47,602 bases of DNA from Myxococcales bacterium (lineage in GTDB: Bacteria; Myxococcota_A; UBA796; GCA-2862545), in the NCBI GenBank assembly GCA_019634415.1, contig JAHQVJ010000008.1, positions 1-47,602 of the forward strand. Reading direction: 5' to 3'. Numbering within the stretch: position 1 is the first letter of the stretch; each line of letters starts with the position of its first letter. Position numbers and translations under genes: made by a program. Positions 34,321-42,648 of the stretch are shown here, piece by piece. Under the pieces are notes generated by a model. The model was not told the origin of the DNA, searched no databases, and was given only the letters and a program-made list of their open reading frames with translations.

Positions 34321-36162
34321 ATGCATCTTCTCGTGTCCATGCTCTGCGGCGGCTTGCTGTACCCTTCCTCCGCTGATGCGGCTCCCCGCGAGGAGCCTGC
34401 GGCCTCCGAACGGACGGATCGGGCCCGGAAGTTCCCGTTCTCCTTGTTCCAGCGCAAGAAGGGCAAGGGCCGACGCGGCGCGAAGCGTCGGCGCGGGCGG
34501 AACAAGCCGCGTCCGCCGCCGAGTCCCGACGGCGGGATCTGGGAGTGGGTGGAGGAGCTCGGTGGCGAGATCCCCAGCCCGGATCAGGCCGAGGCCATGC
34601 GCGAGGCCCGTGCCGACGAGGTCGCGGAGCAGACCGTCGGGGATCACCTGGGTGGGCGCCCGCCCCCCGAGGACTTCTACGTCGATCCGCTGGCGGCGCT
34701 CACCCCCGATCCCCTCATGCTCGATCAGGTGGAGGCGGCGGACTTCGACATCCCCATCGACATCAACCCCTGGGTGGAGACTTGGGTGCGGTACTTCACC
34801 GAGGGGCGCGGTCGGCTGTCGTACAAGGGCTGGCTCAACCGCTCCACGCGCTACCAGCCCATGATGCTCGAGGCGCTGGCCGACGCGGAGCTGCCCAAGG
34901 ATCTGGTGTACCTGTCGATGATCGAGAGCGGCTACCGCCCGCAGGCCTTCAGCTCGGCCAAGGCCGCCGGGCTGTGGCAGTTCATCGAGTCCACGGGCAA
35001 GGAGCACGGGCTGCGCATCGACTGGTGGGTCGACGAGCGACGCGATCCGGAGCTGTCGCTGGGGGCCGCCATCCGCTTCCTGGGGCGGCTGCACCGGCAG
35101 TTCGGGGACTGGCGCCTGGCGTGGGCGGCCTACAACGGGGGGCCCGGCCGGATCCGGCGCGCCACCGCGAACGCTGGCTCCGACGACTTCTGGACCCTGG
35201 CCAACGGGGATCACCTGCCGTCGGAGACCGACAACTACGTGCCCAAGATCATGGCTGCGGCCATCGTGGGCCGGTACCGGGACCGCTACGGCTTCGATCG
35301 GCTGAAGCCGCAGCCGGAGCTGCGCTACGACGTGGTGAAGGTGCCCTACAGCGTGTCGCTGGCGGCCATCGCGCGCGCGGCCGACCTGTCGAGCGACGTC
35401 TTGGTGGAGCTCAATCCCGCTCTGAGGCGTCGTGCGACGCCCGAGGGCGGGTATGCGGTGCGCGTGCCGGTGGGAGCGGCGGAGACCGTCAGCGCGGCGT
35501 TGAAGGCGATTCCCAAGGCGCAGCGCGTGGCCTTCGCTCGCCACAAGGTGCGGCGCGGCGACACGCTCGCCGAGATCGCAGCGCAGTACGGGGTGACCGT
35601 CGCCGATCTGAAGGGGGCCAACGATCTGCGCGGCGACACCATTCGCGTGGGTGCGCGGCTGCTGATCCCGGTGGTCGGGGAGCGGGCCGTGGCGACGGCC
35701 GCCGGATCGCAGCGGGTGCACGTGGTGGCCAAGGGCGACACGCTGTCGGAGATCGCCTCCACCTACGGGGTGTCCCTGGCCGATCTGCTGGCCTACAACG
35801 ACATCTCCGACGCCTCGCGCATCTTCGTGGGGCAGCGGATCTCGCTGCAGCCGCGCGTGCACGTGGTGGTGGCGGGGGACTCGCTGTCGAAGATCGGGGC
35901 CCGCTACGGGCTCACGGTGGAGCAGCTGCTCGCCAGCAACGACATCTCGGATCCGTCCCGGATCTTCGTGGGCCAAGAGATCCGCCTGGACGGAGCACAG
36001 GCGGCACCGGATCCGTGGGAGACCTACGTGGTGAAGCCAGGCGACAGCCTCGGCAAGATCGCCATGGCCTACGATGTCTCCGTCGCGGACCTCCGGTCGT
36101 GGAACGAGCTGTCGGGGTCGGTGATCCATCCCGGTGACCAGTTGAAGATCAAGGTGCGCTGA
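34321..36162 (+). CDS. mltD: Membrane-associated lytic transglycosylase D-like protein with LysM repeats
   Basis: A 613-residue periplasmic enzyme that cleaves peptidoglycan glycan strands to 1,6-anhydro-MurNAc ends. An N-terminal signal sequence (LLVSMLCGGLLYPSSADA) is followed by a basic low-complexity region. The SLT domain spans about 170-330, with catalytic glutamate E202 in SMIESGYRPQAFSSAKAAGL and AWAAYNGGPGRI. A degenerate LysM-like unit is at about 340-385, and four clear LysM repeats follow at about 409-453, 465-510, 512-556 and 568-612, each with the GD(T/S)LxxIAxxYxVxxxDLxxxN pattern. It begins an apparently co-directional set with the molybdenum cofactor genes; moeA starts 11 bases later. 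Confidence 0.92.
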   Translation: MHLLVSMLCGGLLYPSSADAAPREEPAASERTDRARKFPFSLFQRKKGKGRRGAKRRRGRNKPRPPPSPDGGIWEWVEELGGEIPSPDQAEAMREARADEVAEQTVGDHLGGRPPPEDFYVDPLAALTPDPLMLDQVEAADFDIPIDINPWVETWVRYFTEGRGRLSYKGWLNRSTRYQPMMLEALADAELPKDLVYLSMIESGYRPQAFSSAKAAGLWQFIESTGKEHGLRIDWWVDERRDPELSLGAAIRFLGRLHRQFGDWRLAWAAYNGGPGRIRRATANAGSDDFWTLANGDHLPSETDNYVPKIMAAAIVGRYRDRYGFDRLKPQPELRYDVVKVPYSVSLAAIARAADLSSDVLVELNPALRRRATPEGGYAVRVPVGAAETVSAALKAIPKAQRVAFARHKVRRGDTLAEIAAQYGVTVADLKGANDLRGDTIRVGARLLIPVVGERAVATAAGSQRVHVVAKGDTLSEIASTYGVSLADLLAYNDISDASRIFVGQRISLQPRVHVVVAGDSLSKIGARYGLTVEQLLASNDISDPSRIFVGQEIRLDGAQAAPDPWETYVVKPGDSLGKIAMAYDVSVADLRSWNELSGSVIHPGDQLKIKVR

Positions 36163-36173
36163 GCGGAGGGTCC

Positions 36174-37409
36174 TTGCTGACGGTGGAAGAAGCGCAACAG
36201 CGCATCCTGGCCCAGGTCACCGCACAACCCGTGGAGTCGGTCCGTCTCGCGGAGGCCTACGGTCGGGTGCTGGCGGAGGGGGTCACGTCGAGGGTGGCGG
36301 TGCCGCCGTGGAACAACTCCGCCATGGACGGCTACGCCGTACGCGCGGCCGACACGGCGGAGGGCGAGGTCACGCTGCGGCTGCTGGAGATGGTGGGGGC
36401 AGGGGCCGTGGCCTCGGTGCCGGTGGAGCCGGGAACGGCCATCGGCGTGATGACGGGGGCGCCCGTGCCGCCCGGCGCGGACGCCGTGGTGATGGTGGAG
36501 CGGACCGATGGAGCCCAGCAGGGCACGGTGACGATCCAGGGGCGGGTGTCGGTGGGGGACCACATCCGAGAGAAGGGCGAGGACGTGCGGGAAGGGGACG
36601 AGGTCCTCGAGGCGGGGGATGTGCTCACGCCCGCTCGCGTGGGGCTGGCCAGCTCGCTCGGGCACACCGAGCTGCCGGTGCGGCGCCGACCTGTGGTGGC
36701 GGTGCTGACCACCGGCGACGAGGTGGTGGCTCCGGGCACGCCCCTGAAGCCCGGTCAGATCTGGGGCTCCAACGGAGCCTCGCTGTGTGGTCTGGTTCAC
36801 CTGGCGGGCGGAACGCCGCTGGATCTGGGCAACGCGCCCGACGAGCCCGAGGCCACGCGCCGCGGCCTGCAGCGGGCAGTGGAGGAGGCCGACGTGGTGG
36901 TGACCACCGGCGGCGTGTCGGTGGGGGCCTACGACTTCGTGCGCGACGCCATCGGCGCGGTGGGCGGGGAGCTCGACTTCTGGAAGGTCCGCATGAAGCC
37001 AGGCAAGCCCTTGGCCTTCGGGATGGCGGGCCCGGTGCCGCTGTTCGGCCTGCCGGGGAACCCCGTGAGCTGCATGGTGAACTTCCTGCAGTTCGTGCGG
37101 CCCTGGATCCGGGCCTCTCTGGGTGACCCGCGGCCGTTCCTGCCGGTGGTCCAGGGGGTGGCTGGCGAGGACTTCCGCGAGCGCCCGGGTCGTGCTCGCC
37201 TGATCCGGGTCACGCTGCGCCGCGACGCCGACACCTGGCGCGCGTTCCGAACCGGATCGCAGTCGAGCGGGGTGCTGACGTCGATGGCCAAGGCCCATGG
37301 GCTGTTGCTGGTGGGCATCGACGATCCGCCGCCGCGTGCGGGTGAGCCGGTGCGGGTGCAGCTGTTCGATACGCTGCCGGGTGGCGCTGGGCCGGACTAC
37401 GGCTGGTGA
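36174..37409 (+). CDS. moeA: Molybdopterin molybdenumtransferase MoeA
   Basis: A 411-residue enzyme that inserts molybdate into adenylylated molybdopterin. Visible motifs are PPWNNSAMDGYAVRAAD, GTAIGVMTGAPVPPGADAVVMVE, RVGLASSLGHTELPVRRRPVV, VLTTGDEVV, WGSNGASL, VVVTTGGVSVGAYDFV and the KVRMKPGKPLAFGM/LFGLPGNPVS pair of the MoaB-like domain. Length is normal for MoeA. The start is TTG after a GCGGAGGG site. It is first of three consecutive Moco genes (moeA-mobA-moaB) that overlap by 4 bases each, so they are surely one transcript. Confidence 0.95.
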   Translation: MLTVEEAQQRILAQVTAQPVESVRLAEAYGRVLAEGVTSRVAVPPWNNSAMDGYAVRAADTAEGEVTLRLLEMVGAGAVASVPVEPGTAIGVMTGAPVPPGADAVVMVERTDGAQQGTVTIQGRVSVGDHIREKGEDVREGDEVLEAGDVLTPARVGLASSLGHTELPVRRRPVVAVLTTGDEVVAPGTPLKPGQIWGSNGASLCGLVHLAGGTPLDLGNAPDEPEATRRGLQRAVEEADVVVTTGGVSVGAYDFVRDAIGAVGGELDFWKVRMKPGKPLAFGMAGPVPLFGLPGNPVSCMVNFLQFVRPWIRASLGDPRPFLPVVQGVAGEDFRERPGRARLIRVTLRRDADTWRAFRTGSQSSGVLTSMAKAHGLLLVGIDDPPPRAGEPVRVQLFDTLPGGAGPDYGW

Positions 37410-38008
37410 CGGTGCGCTTGCCCGCGTCGCAGCGTCCCGAGGGCTTCGTGCTGGCGGGTGGGCGCTCGACGCGGATGGGCTTCGACAAGGCCAGGGCAGA
37501 CCTCGGCGGCCGGCCCCTGGCCCTGGTGACGCTGCTGGCGATGGCGCCCGTGGCGGGTCGTCTCGTGCTGATTCGGCGGGGGCCGCCCGTGCACGCGTGG
37601 CACTGGGACGACGGGCGGCCGGTGGAGGTGCTCCGGGAGGCGGACGACGGGGCGCCACATCCGCTGTGGGGCGTGGCCACGGCGCTGGGGGCCGCGCGCT
37701 CCGCCGTGGCGTTGGTGTGTCCGTGCGACGTGCCGCGGATCTCCGCGCAGACCTGGCAGCGGCTGGCCGAGCGCGCCCCGGCGGTGGCGGAGGGGAGCGA
37801 GCGGCGGCACCCCCTGGTGGGAGCGTTTCCGGTGTCGTGGGCTGCTCGGGCGCTCACGCTGGCCGCTGCAGGTGGATCCGTGCATGCCTTCGCTCGGGAC
37901 GCCGTGGGTGTGCCCGTGATCGACCAGGAGCTGGTCAACGTCAACGATCCGGCGACGCTCGAGGCGGTGGCCGGGCTACCCTCCGATCCAGGAGAGCCGG
38001 ATCCATGA
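37406..38008 (+). CDS. mobA: Molybdenum cofactor guanylyltransferase MobA
   Basis: A 200-residue nucleotidyltransferase that attaches GMP to molybdenum cofactor to make the MGD form. The N-terminal GTP-binding signature FVLAGGRSTRMGFDKARADL is clear; LVCPCDVPRI supplies the metal-binding aspartate, and VNVNDPATL near the end is typical of MobA. The start is GTG overlapping the moeA stop (GTGA). Presence of MobA suggests that the organism has DMSO-reductase-type molybdoenzymes, none of which lie in this window. Confidence 0.92.
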   Translation: MTVRLPASQRPEGFVLAGGRSTRMGFDKARADLGGRPLALVTLLAMAPVAGRLVLIRRGPPVHAWHWDDGRPVEVLREADDGAPHPLWGVATALGAARSAVALVCPCDVPRISAQTWQRLAERAPAVAEGSERRHPLVGAFPVSWAARALTLAAAGGSVHAFARDAVGVPVIDQELVNVNDPATLEAVAGLPSDPGEPDP

Positions 38009-38958
38009 GTGCGCATCATCATCGCGAACAAGCCGCGCACCAGGTGGTGCGTGTGGCCGTGATCACCGTGTCGTCCACCCGCACCGAGGCGGACGACACC
38101 GGGGGGCAGTTCCTGGTGGACACCCTCACCGAGGCGTCCCACCAGGTGGCGGCGCGCTCCATCGTGGACGACGACGTGGACGCCATCCGTGGACGGGTGC
38201 GGGAGCACGTGGAGGCGGGGATCGACGTGGTGCTGCTCACCGGTGGCACCGGCATCACCGCCCGCGACGTCACGCCCGAGGCGGTGGAGGGGTTGCTCAC
38301 GCGGCGGCTGGATGGCTTCGGGGAGCTGTTCCGGTGGCTGTCCTTCGAGGAGATCGGGGCCGCCGCCATGCTGTCGCGCGCGGTGGGCGGCCTGGTGGAG
38401 CGCACGGTGGTGTTCGCGCTGCCGGGATCGCCCAAGGCCTGTCGGCTGGGGCTTCAGCAACTGATCCTGCCGGAGCTGCAGCACCTGGTGCACCTGGCGT
38501 CGAAGGCCGAGGCGGTGGGGCGAGGTTGGCAGGGAGCGCTGCGCGCCATGGGGGCGCAGCTGCGGCTCGACCAGCGCGCCGAGATCCCGGACGTGGCGGC
38601 GGCCCCGGTACGCAACGTGCTCCAGAGTGCTGGTGAGGTGGGCACCCTGGAGGTGGGAGGGCGCCGCTACTCGCTGTGGGGGTTCCCCGATCTGCAGCGG
38701 GCCTCGTCGAAGGTGCTGGCGGTGCGCGCAGCGGGCGAGCAGCTGGAGGTGCTGGCGCTGCATCGCCACCCGCAGCGCGTGGGCACCGTGGTGAGCGACG
38801 GCGCCATCTCGGGTGAGCCGGGCACCTTCGCCGTGGCGGGGGACACCCGCTTCGTGCTGGAGGCCGGGCGGGTGTCGTCGGCGGGTGATCGGCCTCGCGA
38901 TCTGGGCTCCGGGCATCAGGCCCTGGCGTCCCTCGTGCTGGAGTGGTCGCAGCGATGA
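38005..38958 (+). CDS. moaB: MoaB/MogA molybdopterin-binding protein with an extra C-terminal domain
   Basis: A 317-residue protein. Residues 1-175 are a complete MoaB: VRVAVITVSSTRTEADDTGG, VVLLTGGTGITARDVTPEAV and ALPGSPKACRLGLQQLILPEL. This domain adenylylates molybdopterin before metal insertion by MoeA. MoaB normally ends here, but about 140 residues follow (38525-38958), containing VRNVLQSAGEVGTLEVGGRRY, a beta-rich LEVLALHRHPQRVGTVV segment and FVLEAGRVSSAGDRPRDLG. I do not recognise this second domain. The start overlaps mobA (ATGA), and the stop overlaps the prs-like gene (ATGA). Confidence 0.88.
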   Translation: MSAHHHREQAAHQVVRVAVITVSSTRTEADDTGGQFLVDTLTEASHQVAARSIVDDDVDAIRGRVREHVEAGIDVVLLTGGTGITARDVTPEAVEGLLTRRLDGFGELFRWLSFEEIGAAAMLSRAVGGLVERTVVFALPGSPKACRLGLQQLILPELQHLVHLASKAEAVGRGWQGALRAMGAQLRLDQRAEIPDVAAAPVRNVLQSAGEVGTLEVGGRRYSLWGFPDLQRASSKVLAVRAAGEQLEVLALHRHPQRVGTVVSDGAISGEPGTFAVAGDTRFVLEAGRVSSAGDRPRDLGSGHQALASLVLEWSQR

Positions 38959-39974
38959 AAGAGGACCTCGATCGCCGCGCGCCGATGTGCCTGGTGGCCT
39001 GTGGGGCGGCCGAAGATCTCGCGACACGGGTGGCGGAGCACCTGCACGCGGTGGTCACTCCGTCGAGCGAGGAGTGGTTCGCCTGTGGCGAGGCCAAGCA
39101 CGTGATCCATCGCCACATTCGAGGCTGCGACTGCTACGTGTTCCAGCAGGCCGTGAAGCCGGGCGACTCGCGCTCCATCTACGACCGAACCATGGCCATG
39201 CTCCATGCCGTGGACGCTGCACGGGTCGCGGACGTGGACCGCGTGACCGTGGTCATGCCCTACCTCCCAGGCACCCGGCAGGACAAGCGCAAGGGGCACC
39301 TGCGCGAGGGGGTGACCACCGGCCTCATGGCACGGCTGCTCCAGGCGGCCGGGGTGGGCATGGTGCTCACGGTGCAGCCCCACAACGAGGCCATCTCGGG
39401 GTGCTACGACCCAGCCCGGTGCGTGCTCGAGGCCGTCACGGTGACGGCGCCCTTCGCTCGGTTCCTGCAGGACGAGGGCCTGTCCTGCGACGTGGTGGCC
39501 TCCACCGACGTGGGCGGTCTCGAGATGGCGCGCGCCTACGCCCAGGTGCTGGGGCGGCCCATCGCGGCCTTGTCGAAGGAGCGGGACTACAGCACGTCGA
39601 GCACGGTGCTCACCACCTCGGTGATCGGGGACGTGGCCGGGCGGTCGGTCCTGATCGTGGACGACATCGTCGACACGGCCGGGAGCGTGGTCTCGGCCGT
39701 GCGGAGTCTGTGGGAGAAGGGGGCCACGGACGTGGTGGTGGCAGCCGTGCACCTGCTGCTGTCGGGCCCGGCCTGGCAGCGCCTGAAGGAGCTGCGGCGC
39801 GAGGCCGTCGAGCGCGGCCACCGCTTCGTGCTGGCGGGCACCAGCTCCGTGATCCATCCCGACGCACCCGACTGGATGGTGCGGTTCGATCTGGAGCCGC
39901 TGCTGGCTCGGGTGATCCGCTCGGTGAACACGCGTGGATCCGTGCGCGCACTGGAAGAGCACCGAGGGCGGTAG
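38955..39974 (+). CDS. Divergent ribose-phosphate pyrophosphokinase-like protein
   Basis: A 339-residue protein of the PRPP synthetase family. Recognisable segments are YLPGTRQDKRKGHLREGVTTGLMARLL (compare PYxxYARQDRK...EPIT), VLTVQPHNEAISGCYD, in which the family histidine is kept but the usual DLH is QPH, and the PRPP loop VLIVDDIVDTAGS. The N-terminal FxDGE motif appears as FACGEAK. True Prs makes PRPP from ribose 5-phosphate and ATP. The departures suggest a paralogue with another phosphoribosyl or regulatory role. It overlaps moaB by 4 bases (ATGA) and so is co-translated with the Moco genes, an unusual partner. Confidence 0.8.
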   Translation: MKEDLDRRAPMCLVACGAAEDLATRVAEHLHAVVTPSSEEWFACGEAKHVIHRHIRGCDCYVFQQAVKPGDSRSIYDRTMAMLHAVDAARVADVDRVTVVMPYLPGTRQDKRKGHLREGVTTGLMARLLQAAGVGMVLTVQPHNEAISGCYDPARCVLEAVTVTAPFARFLQDEGLSCDVVASTDVGGLEMARAYAQVLGRPIAALSKERDYSTSSTVLTTSVIGDVAGRSVLIVDDIVDTAGSVVSAVRSLWEKGATDVVVAAVHLLLSGPAWQRLKELRREAVERGHRFVLAGTSSVIHPDAPDWMVRFDLEPLLARVIRSVNTRGSVRALEEHRGR

Positions 39975-40011
39975 CAACGGCACGTGACCTCGTGGATGTT
40001 ACGGGCCGGGC

Positions 40012-40323
40012 ATGTGGACCTCCGACCGAACCCCCGCCGCCGCTGTCCCTGCTCCCACCGAGGCCCGCGAGCTCGTGCTCTTCAAGTACGACGCCTGTGG
40101 GTTCTGCCGCCGGGTGATGGCTGCCTTGCAGCAGCTCGACCTCACGGTGGCCATGCGCGACACGCTGCGGGAGCCAGAGGCCCGCCAGGAGCTGCTCCAG
40201 GCCACGGGGCGCACGCAGGTGCCGTGTCTGTTCGTCGACGGACAGCCGCTGCTGGAGTCGGCGGACATCATCGACTGGCTTCGTGCCTACGCCGAGAACG
40301 TGCCGCGCCAGGATCGACCCTAG
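40012..40323 (+). CDS. Glutaredoxin-family protein
   Basis: A 103-residue thioredoxin-fold protein. The redox site is CGFC (LVLFKYDACGFCRRVM), the cis-proline loop is TQVPCLFVDGQPLLESADII, and the final helix DWLRAYAE completes the glutaredoxin/glutathione-S-transferase N-domain pattern. ESxxI is typical of GrxB/GST-like members that bind glutathione. A further cysteine follows the cis-proline (VPC). The ATG is 37 bases after the prs-like gene. An N-terminal extension of about 18 residues before the first strand is low-complexity and may not be translated if a later start is used. Confidence 0.87.
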   Translation: MWTSDRTPAAAVPAPTEARELVLFKYDACGFCRRVMAALQQLDLTVAMRDTLREPEARQELLQATGRTQVPCLFVDGQPLLESADIIDWLRAYAENVPRQDRP

Positions 40324-40442
40324 GGCACGCCGGCGAGCAGACGCCTGGTCCGAGCGTTTGGTTGCGAGTGGCTCTGAACCACCCCCACGTGTAAGATTCG
40401 GCCCCCGGCGACCCCCCCGGGCCCGCACCTTCGGAGAGGCCG
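40324..40442 (+). promoter_or_regulatory. Intergenic region upstream of the Mpo1-like gene
   Basis: A 119-base gap. It contains a GC-rich C/G run (40400-40425) with short GGCCC/GGGCC arms and a GGAGAG ribosome site just before the ATG at 40443. I found no convincing terminator or promoter. Confidence 0.3.
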
Positions 40443-40904
40443 ATGTCGCGCCTGCAGTCCTTGGACGACTTCTGGACGGAGTATCTGTCCGAACACCGCG
40501 CCGCTCCGTCACGCGTCCTCCACTTCCTGGGGACGACGTTCTTCTTCGGGACGGTGGCTGCGAGCGTCATGAGTCAGCCGGTCGTGTTCCCGATCGCGAT
40601 GGCAGGAGCGGTGGGGCTTGCGTGGTGGGGGGCACAGCGCACCGAGAAGGAACGCCCGGCGTTCCTGCCGCTGTGCCTGATGGTGGGCCTGCTGGTCGTG
40701 GGCTCACCCTTCTGGATCCCGCTGGGAGTGGGGGTGGCCTATGGCTTCGCCTGGGTGGGCCACTTCTACGTGGAGGGCAATCGCCCTGCCACGTTCCGCT
40801 ACCCGATCTGGTCGCTGCTGTGCGACTTCCGACTGTGGGCGGAGATGGTCCGGGGCTACCACTGGACGGGTGACACGGTGCAGCAGAGCCGCCTTCCGCT
40901 CTAG
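40443..40904 (+). CDS. Mpo1-like (DUF962) membrane protein
   Basis: A 153-residue polytopic protein of the DUF962/YGL010w-Mpo1 family. Diagnostic motifs are FWTEYLSEHRAAPSRVLHFLGT at the start and YGFAWVGHFYVEGNRPATFRYPIWSLLCDF near the end, with hydrophobic segments between (about 32-52, 54-66 and 79-97). The histidines in these motifs correspond to the metal ligands of yeast Mpo1, an ER dioxygenase that performs alpha-oxidation of 2-hydroxy fatty acids from phytosphingosine breakdown. Bacterial members are little studied. Its stop overlaps the stop of convergent recN (CTAG). Confidence 0.88.
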   Translation: MSRLQSLDDFWTEYLSEHRAAPSRVLHFLGTTFFFGTVAASVMSQPVVFPIAMAGAVGLAWWGAQRTEKERPAFLPLCLMVGLLVVGSPFWIPLGVGVAYGFAWVGHFYVEGNRPATFRYPIWSLLCDFRLWAEMVRGYHWTGDTVQQSRLPL

Positions 40905-42589
40905 CAGGCCGTCACGAGGGCGCGAGCGGCGTGGCGCGCGGCATCGGTGATGGTGCGTCCGCCCAGCATGCGGGCCAGCTCCTCGATGCGGCGCTCCCCG
41001 GTCAGTCGGGTGAGGCGGCTGTGGGTGCGCCCGTCTTCCACCTGCTTCTCCACGCGGAGGTGTGTGGTGCCCAGGGCTGCGATCTGCGGCTGATGCGTGA
41101 TGCAGAAGACCTGATGGTGCTGGGACACCTCCTGCAGCTTGTGCCCGACGGCGTCGGCCACGGCACCGCCCACGCCACTGTCCACCTCGTCGAACACGTA
41201 GGTGCCCACGGGCCCCAGGCCCGCCAACACACGCTTGGTGGCCAGCAGCGCCCGTGACAGCTCGCCGCCACTCGCGATGCGATGCAGGGGACGGGGCTCC
41301 TCGCCGGGGTTGGCCGCGATCAGGATCTCCGCCCGATCCACGCCCCGCGGGGTGAGTCGCGCATCTCGGTGGGTCACCCCTGTGTCACCCTTGGGCAGGG
41401 GAGCGACGTCCACCGTGACGCGGGCGCCTCCCATGCCCAGATCGGACAGCTCCGAGCTGATCTGACGGCCCAGATCGGTCGCAGCCCGCCGCCGCAGCGC
41501 CGACAGCTCCTCGGCTGCCGACCACGCCGTCTCCAGCGCGCTTCGTGCTGCGTCCTCCAGCTGCTCGAGGTGATGATCCGCCTCGTCGAGCACGGCGAGC
41601 TCGTGCTGCAGCTCCTCGCGCTTGGCGAGCGTCGACTCGATGTCACCGCCGAACCGCCGGACCAAGCCCTTGAGGTCGTGCCACCGGTCCTCCAGGGCCG
41701 GCAGCTCGGCAGGGTTCGTGTCGAGCTGGCGGGCGTAGCGACCGAGTTGCTCGGCGGCATCCTCGAGCTCGGTGCGAGCCCCGGCGATCTGGGTGGCCAG
41801 CGGCCGTAGGGCGGCATCGTGCTGGGCGGCCTCCTGCAGCCGCTCCTCCAGCGCCACCAGCTCGGTGCACAAGGCGCGCTCGCGCAGGTACAGGACCTCC
41901 TCCGCCGAGGTGACGGCTGCGTGGAGCACCTGACCGTGCTGGCCTCGCTGGATCGCCGCGTGCAGCGACTGAAGCTCCCCTGGCTTGGGATCGAGCCGCG
42001 TGATCTCACCGAGCTGGAACCGCGCCATCTCCATGCGCTCGCTCCGCTCCGACATCTTGGCCCGCAGCTCGCTCAGCTGCTTCTTGCTCTGGATGGCCGT
42101 GCGGTACGCCTCGGCGACTCGCTCGAGGAGATCGGGGGCGTTGGCCCATGCGTCGAGGGTGTCGAGGTGGTTCTTGGGGTCCACGAGGCTGTGGTGCTCG
42201 TGCTGCGACGAGATGTCCACCAAGCCGCCAGCGAGGGCTCGCAGCTGCGTGGCGCTGGTCAGGTGACCGTTCACGGTGGCCCGGCTCCGGCGAGGCCCGA
42301 TCACCCTCCGGATCAGCAGCTCGTCGTCCACCGGTAGATCCAGCTCTCGCAGGCGCGCCTTGGCCCTGGGGTCGTCGCCGATCTCGAACAGCGCCTCCAC
42401 GCACGCCGACTCGGCTCCCGTGCGGACCAGCTCGGGCGAGGCCCTCGCGCCCAGCACGAGCTTCAGCGCCCTGACGAGGATGGACTTGCCGGACCCCGTC
42501 TCTCCGGTGATCACGGTCATCCCTGGACCGAAGTCCACCTCGAGGGACTCCACGATGGCGATGTTCTGGATTCGAAGGGTGGCCAGCAC
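40901..42589 (-). CDS. recN: DNA repair protein RecN
   Basis: A 562-residue SMC-like ATPase that acts at double-strand breaks. The N-terminal Walker A is GETGSGKS at 29-36 (ITGETGSGKSILVRALKLVLGARAS). The centre is a long coiled coil (about 150-360), and the C-terminal half has the signature and Walker B (SGGELSRALLATKRVL, VFDEVDSGVGGAVADAVGHKL) and VFCITHQPQIAALG. Length fits the family. The start is ATG at 42589 (GTGTGCTGGCC precedes the minus-strand reading). A clear sigma-70-like promoter lies 32-59 bases upstream. RecN is usually SOS-induced. Confidence 0.95.
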   Translation of the reverse strand: MLATLRIQNIAIVESLEVDFGPGMTVITGETGSGKSILVRALKLVLGARASPELVRTGAESACVEALFEIGDDPRAKARLRELDLPVDDELLIRRVIGPRRSRATVNGHLTSATQLRALAGGLVDISSQHEHHSLVDPKNHLDTLDAWANAPDLLERVAEAYRTAIQSKKQLSELRAKMSERSERMEMARFQLGEITRLDPKPGELQSLHAAIQRGQHGQVLHAAVTSAEEVLYLRERALCTELVALEERLQEAAQHDAALRPLATQIAGARTELEDAAEQLGRYARQLDTNPAELPALEDRWHDLKGLVRRFGGDIESTLAKREELQHELAVLDEADHHLEQLEDAARSALETAWSAAEELSALRRRAATDLGRQISSELSDLGMGGARVTVDVAPLPKGDTGVTHRDARLTPRGVDRAEILIAANPGEEPRPLHRIASGGELSRALLATKRVLAGLGPVGTYVFDEVDSGVGGAVADAVGHKLQEVSQHHQVFCITHQPQIAALGTTHLRVEKQVEDGRTHSRLTRLTGERRIEELARMLGGRTITDAARHAARALVTAC

Positions 42590-42617
42590 ACGTCACTCCG
42601 CTCTGTTCCGTGGCGGG

Positions 42618-42648
42618 GTGAACATATGATCATGTGAACGTGTGTCAA
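42618..42648 (-). promoter_or_regulatory. recN promoter with overlapping GTTCAC repeats
   Basis: On the minus strand, TTGACA (42648-42643) and TATGTT (42626-42621) are 16 bases apart, giving a good -35/-10 pair about 30 bases before the recN ATG. The -35 overlaps the stop codon of the upstream cyclo-ligase/Nudix gene. GTTCAC occurs twice in direct orientation (42639-42634 and 42623-42618), and a near-palindrome CATATGATCATGTG (42623-42636) lies between the boxes. This is a plausible LexA-type or other damage-response operator. Confidence 0.6.

Noticed and set aside
40330..40425. Possible sigma-54 or terminator signals before the Mpo1-like gene
   Set aside because: TGGTCC...TTTGG does not keep the GG-N10-GC spacing, and the GC-rich arms have no T-run.
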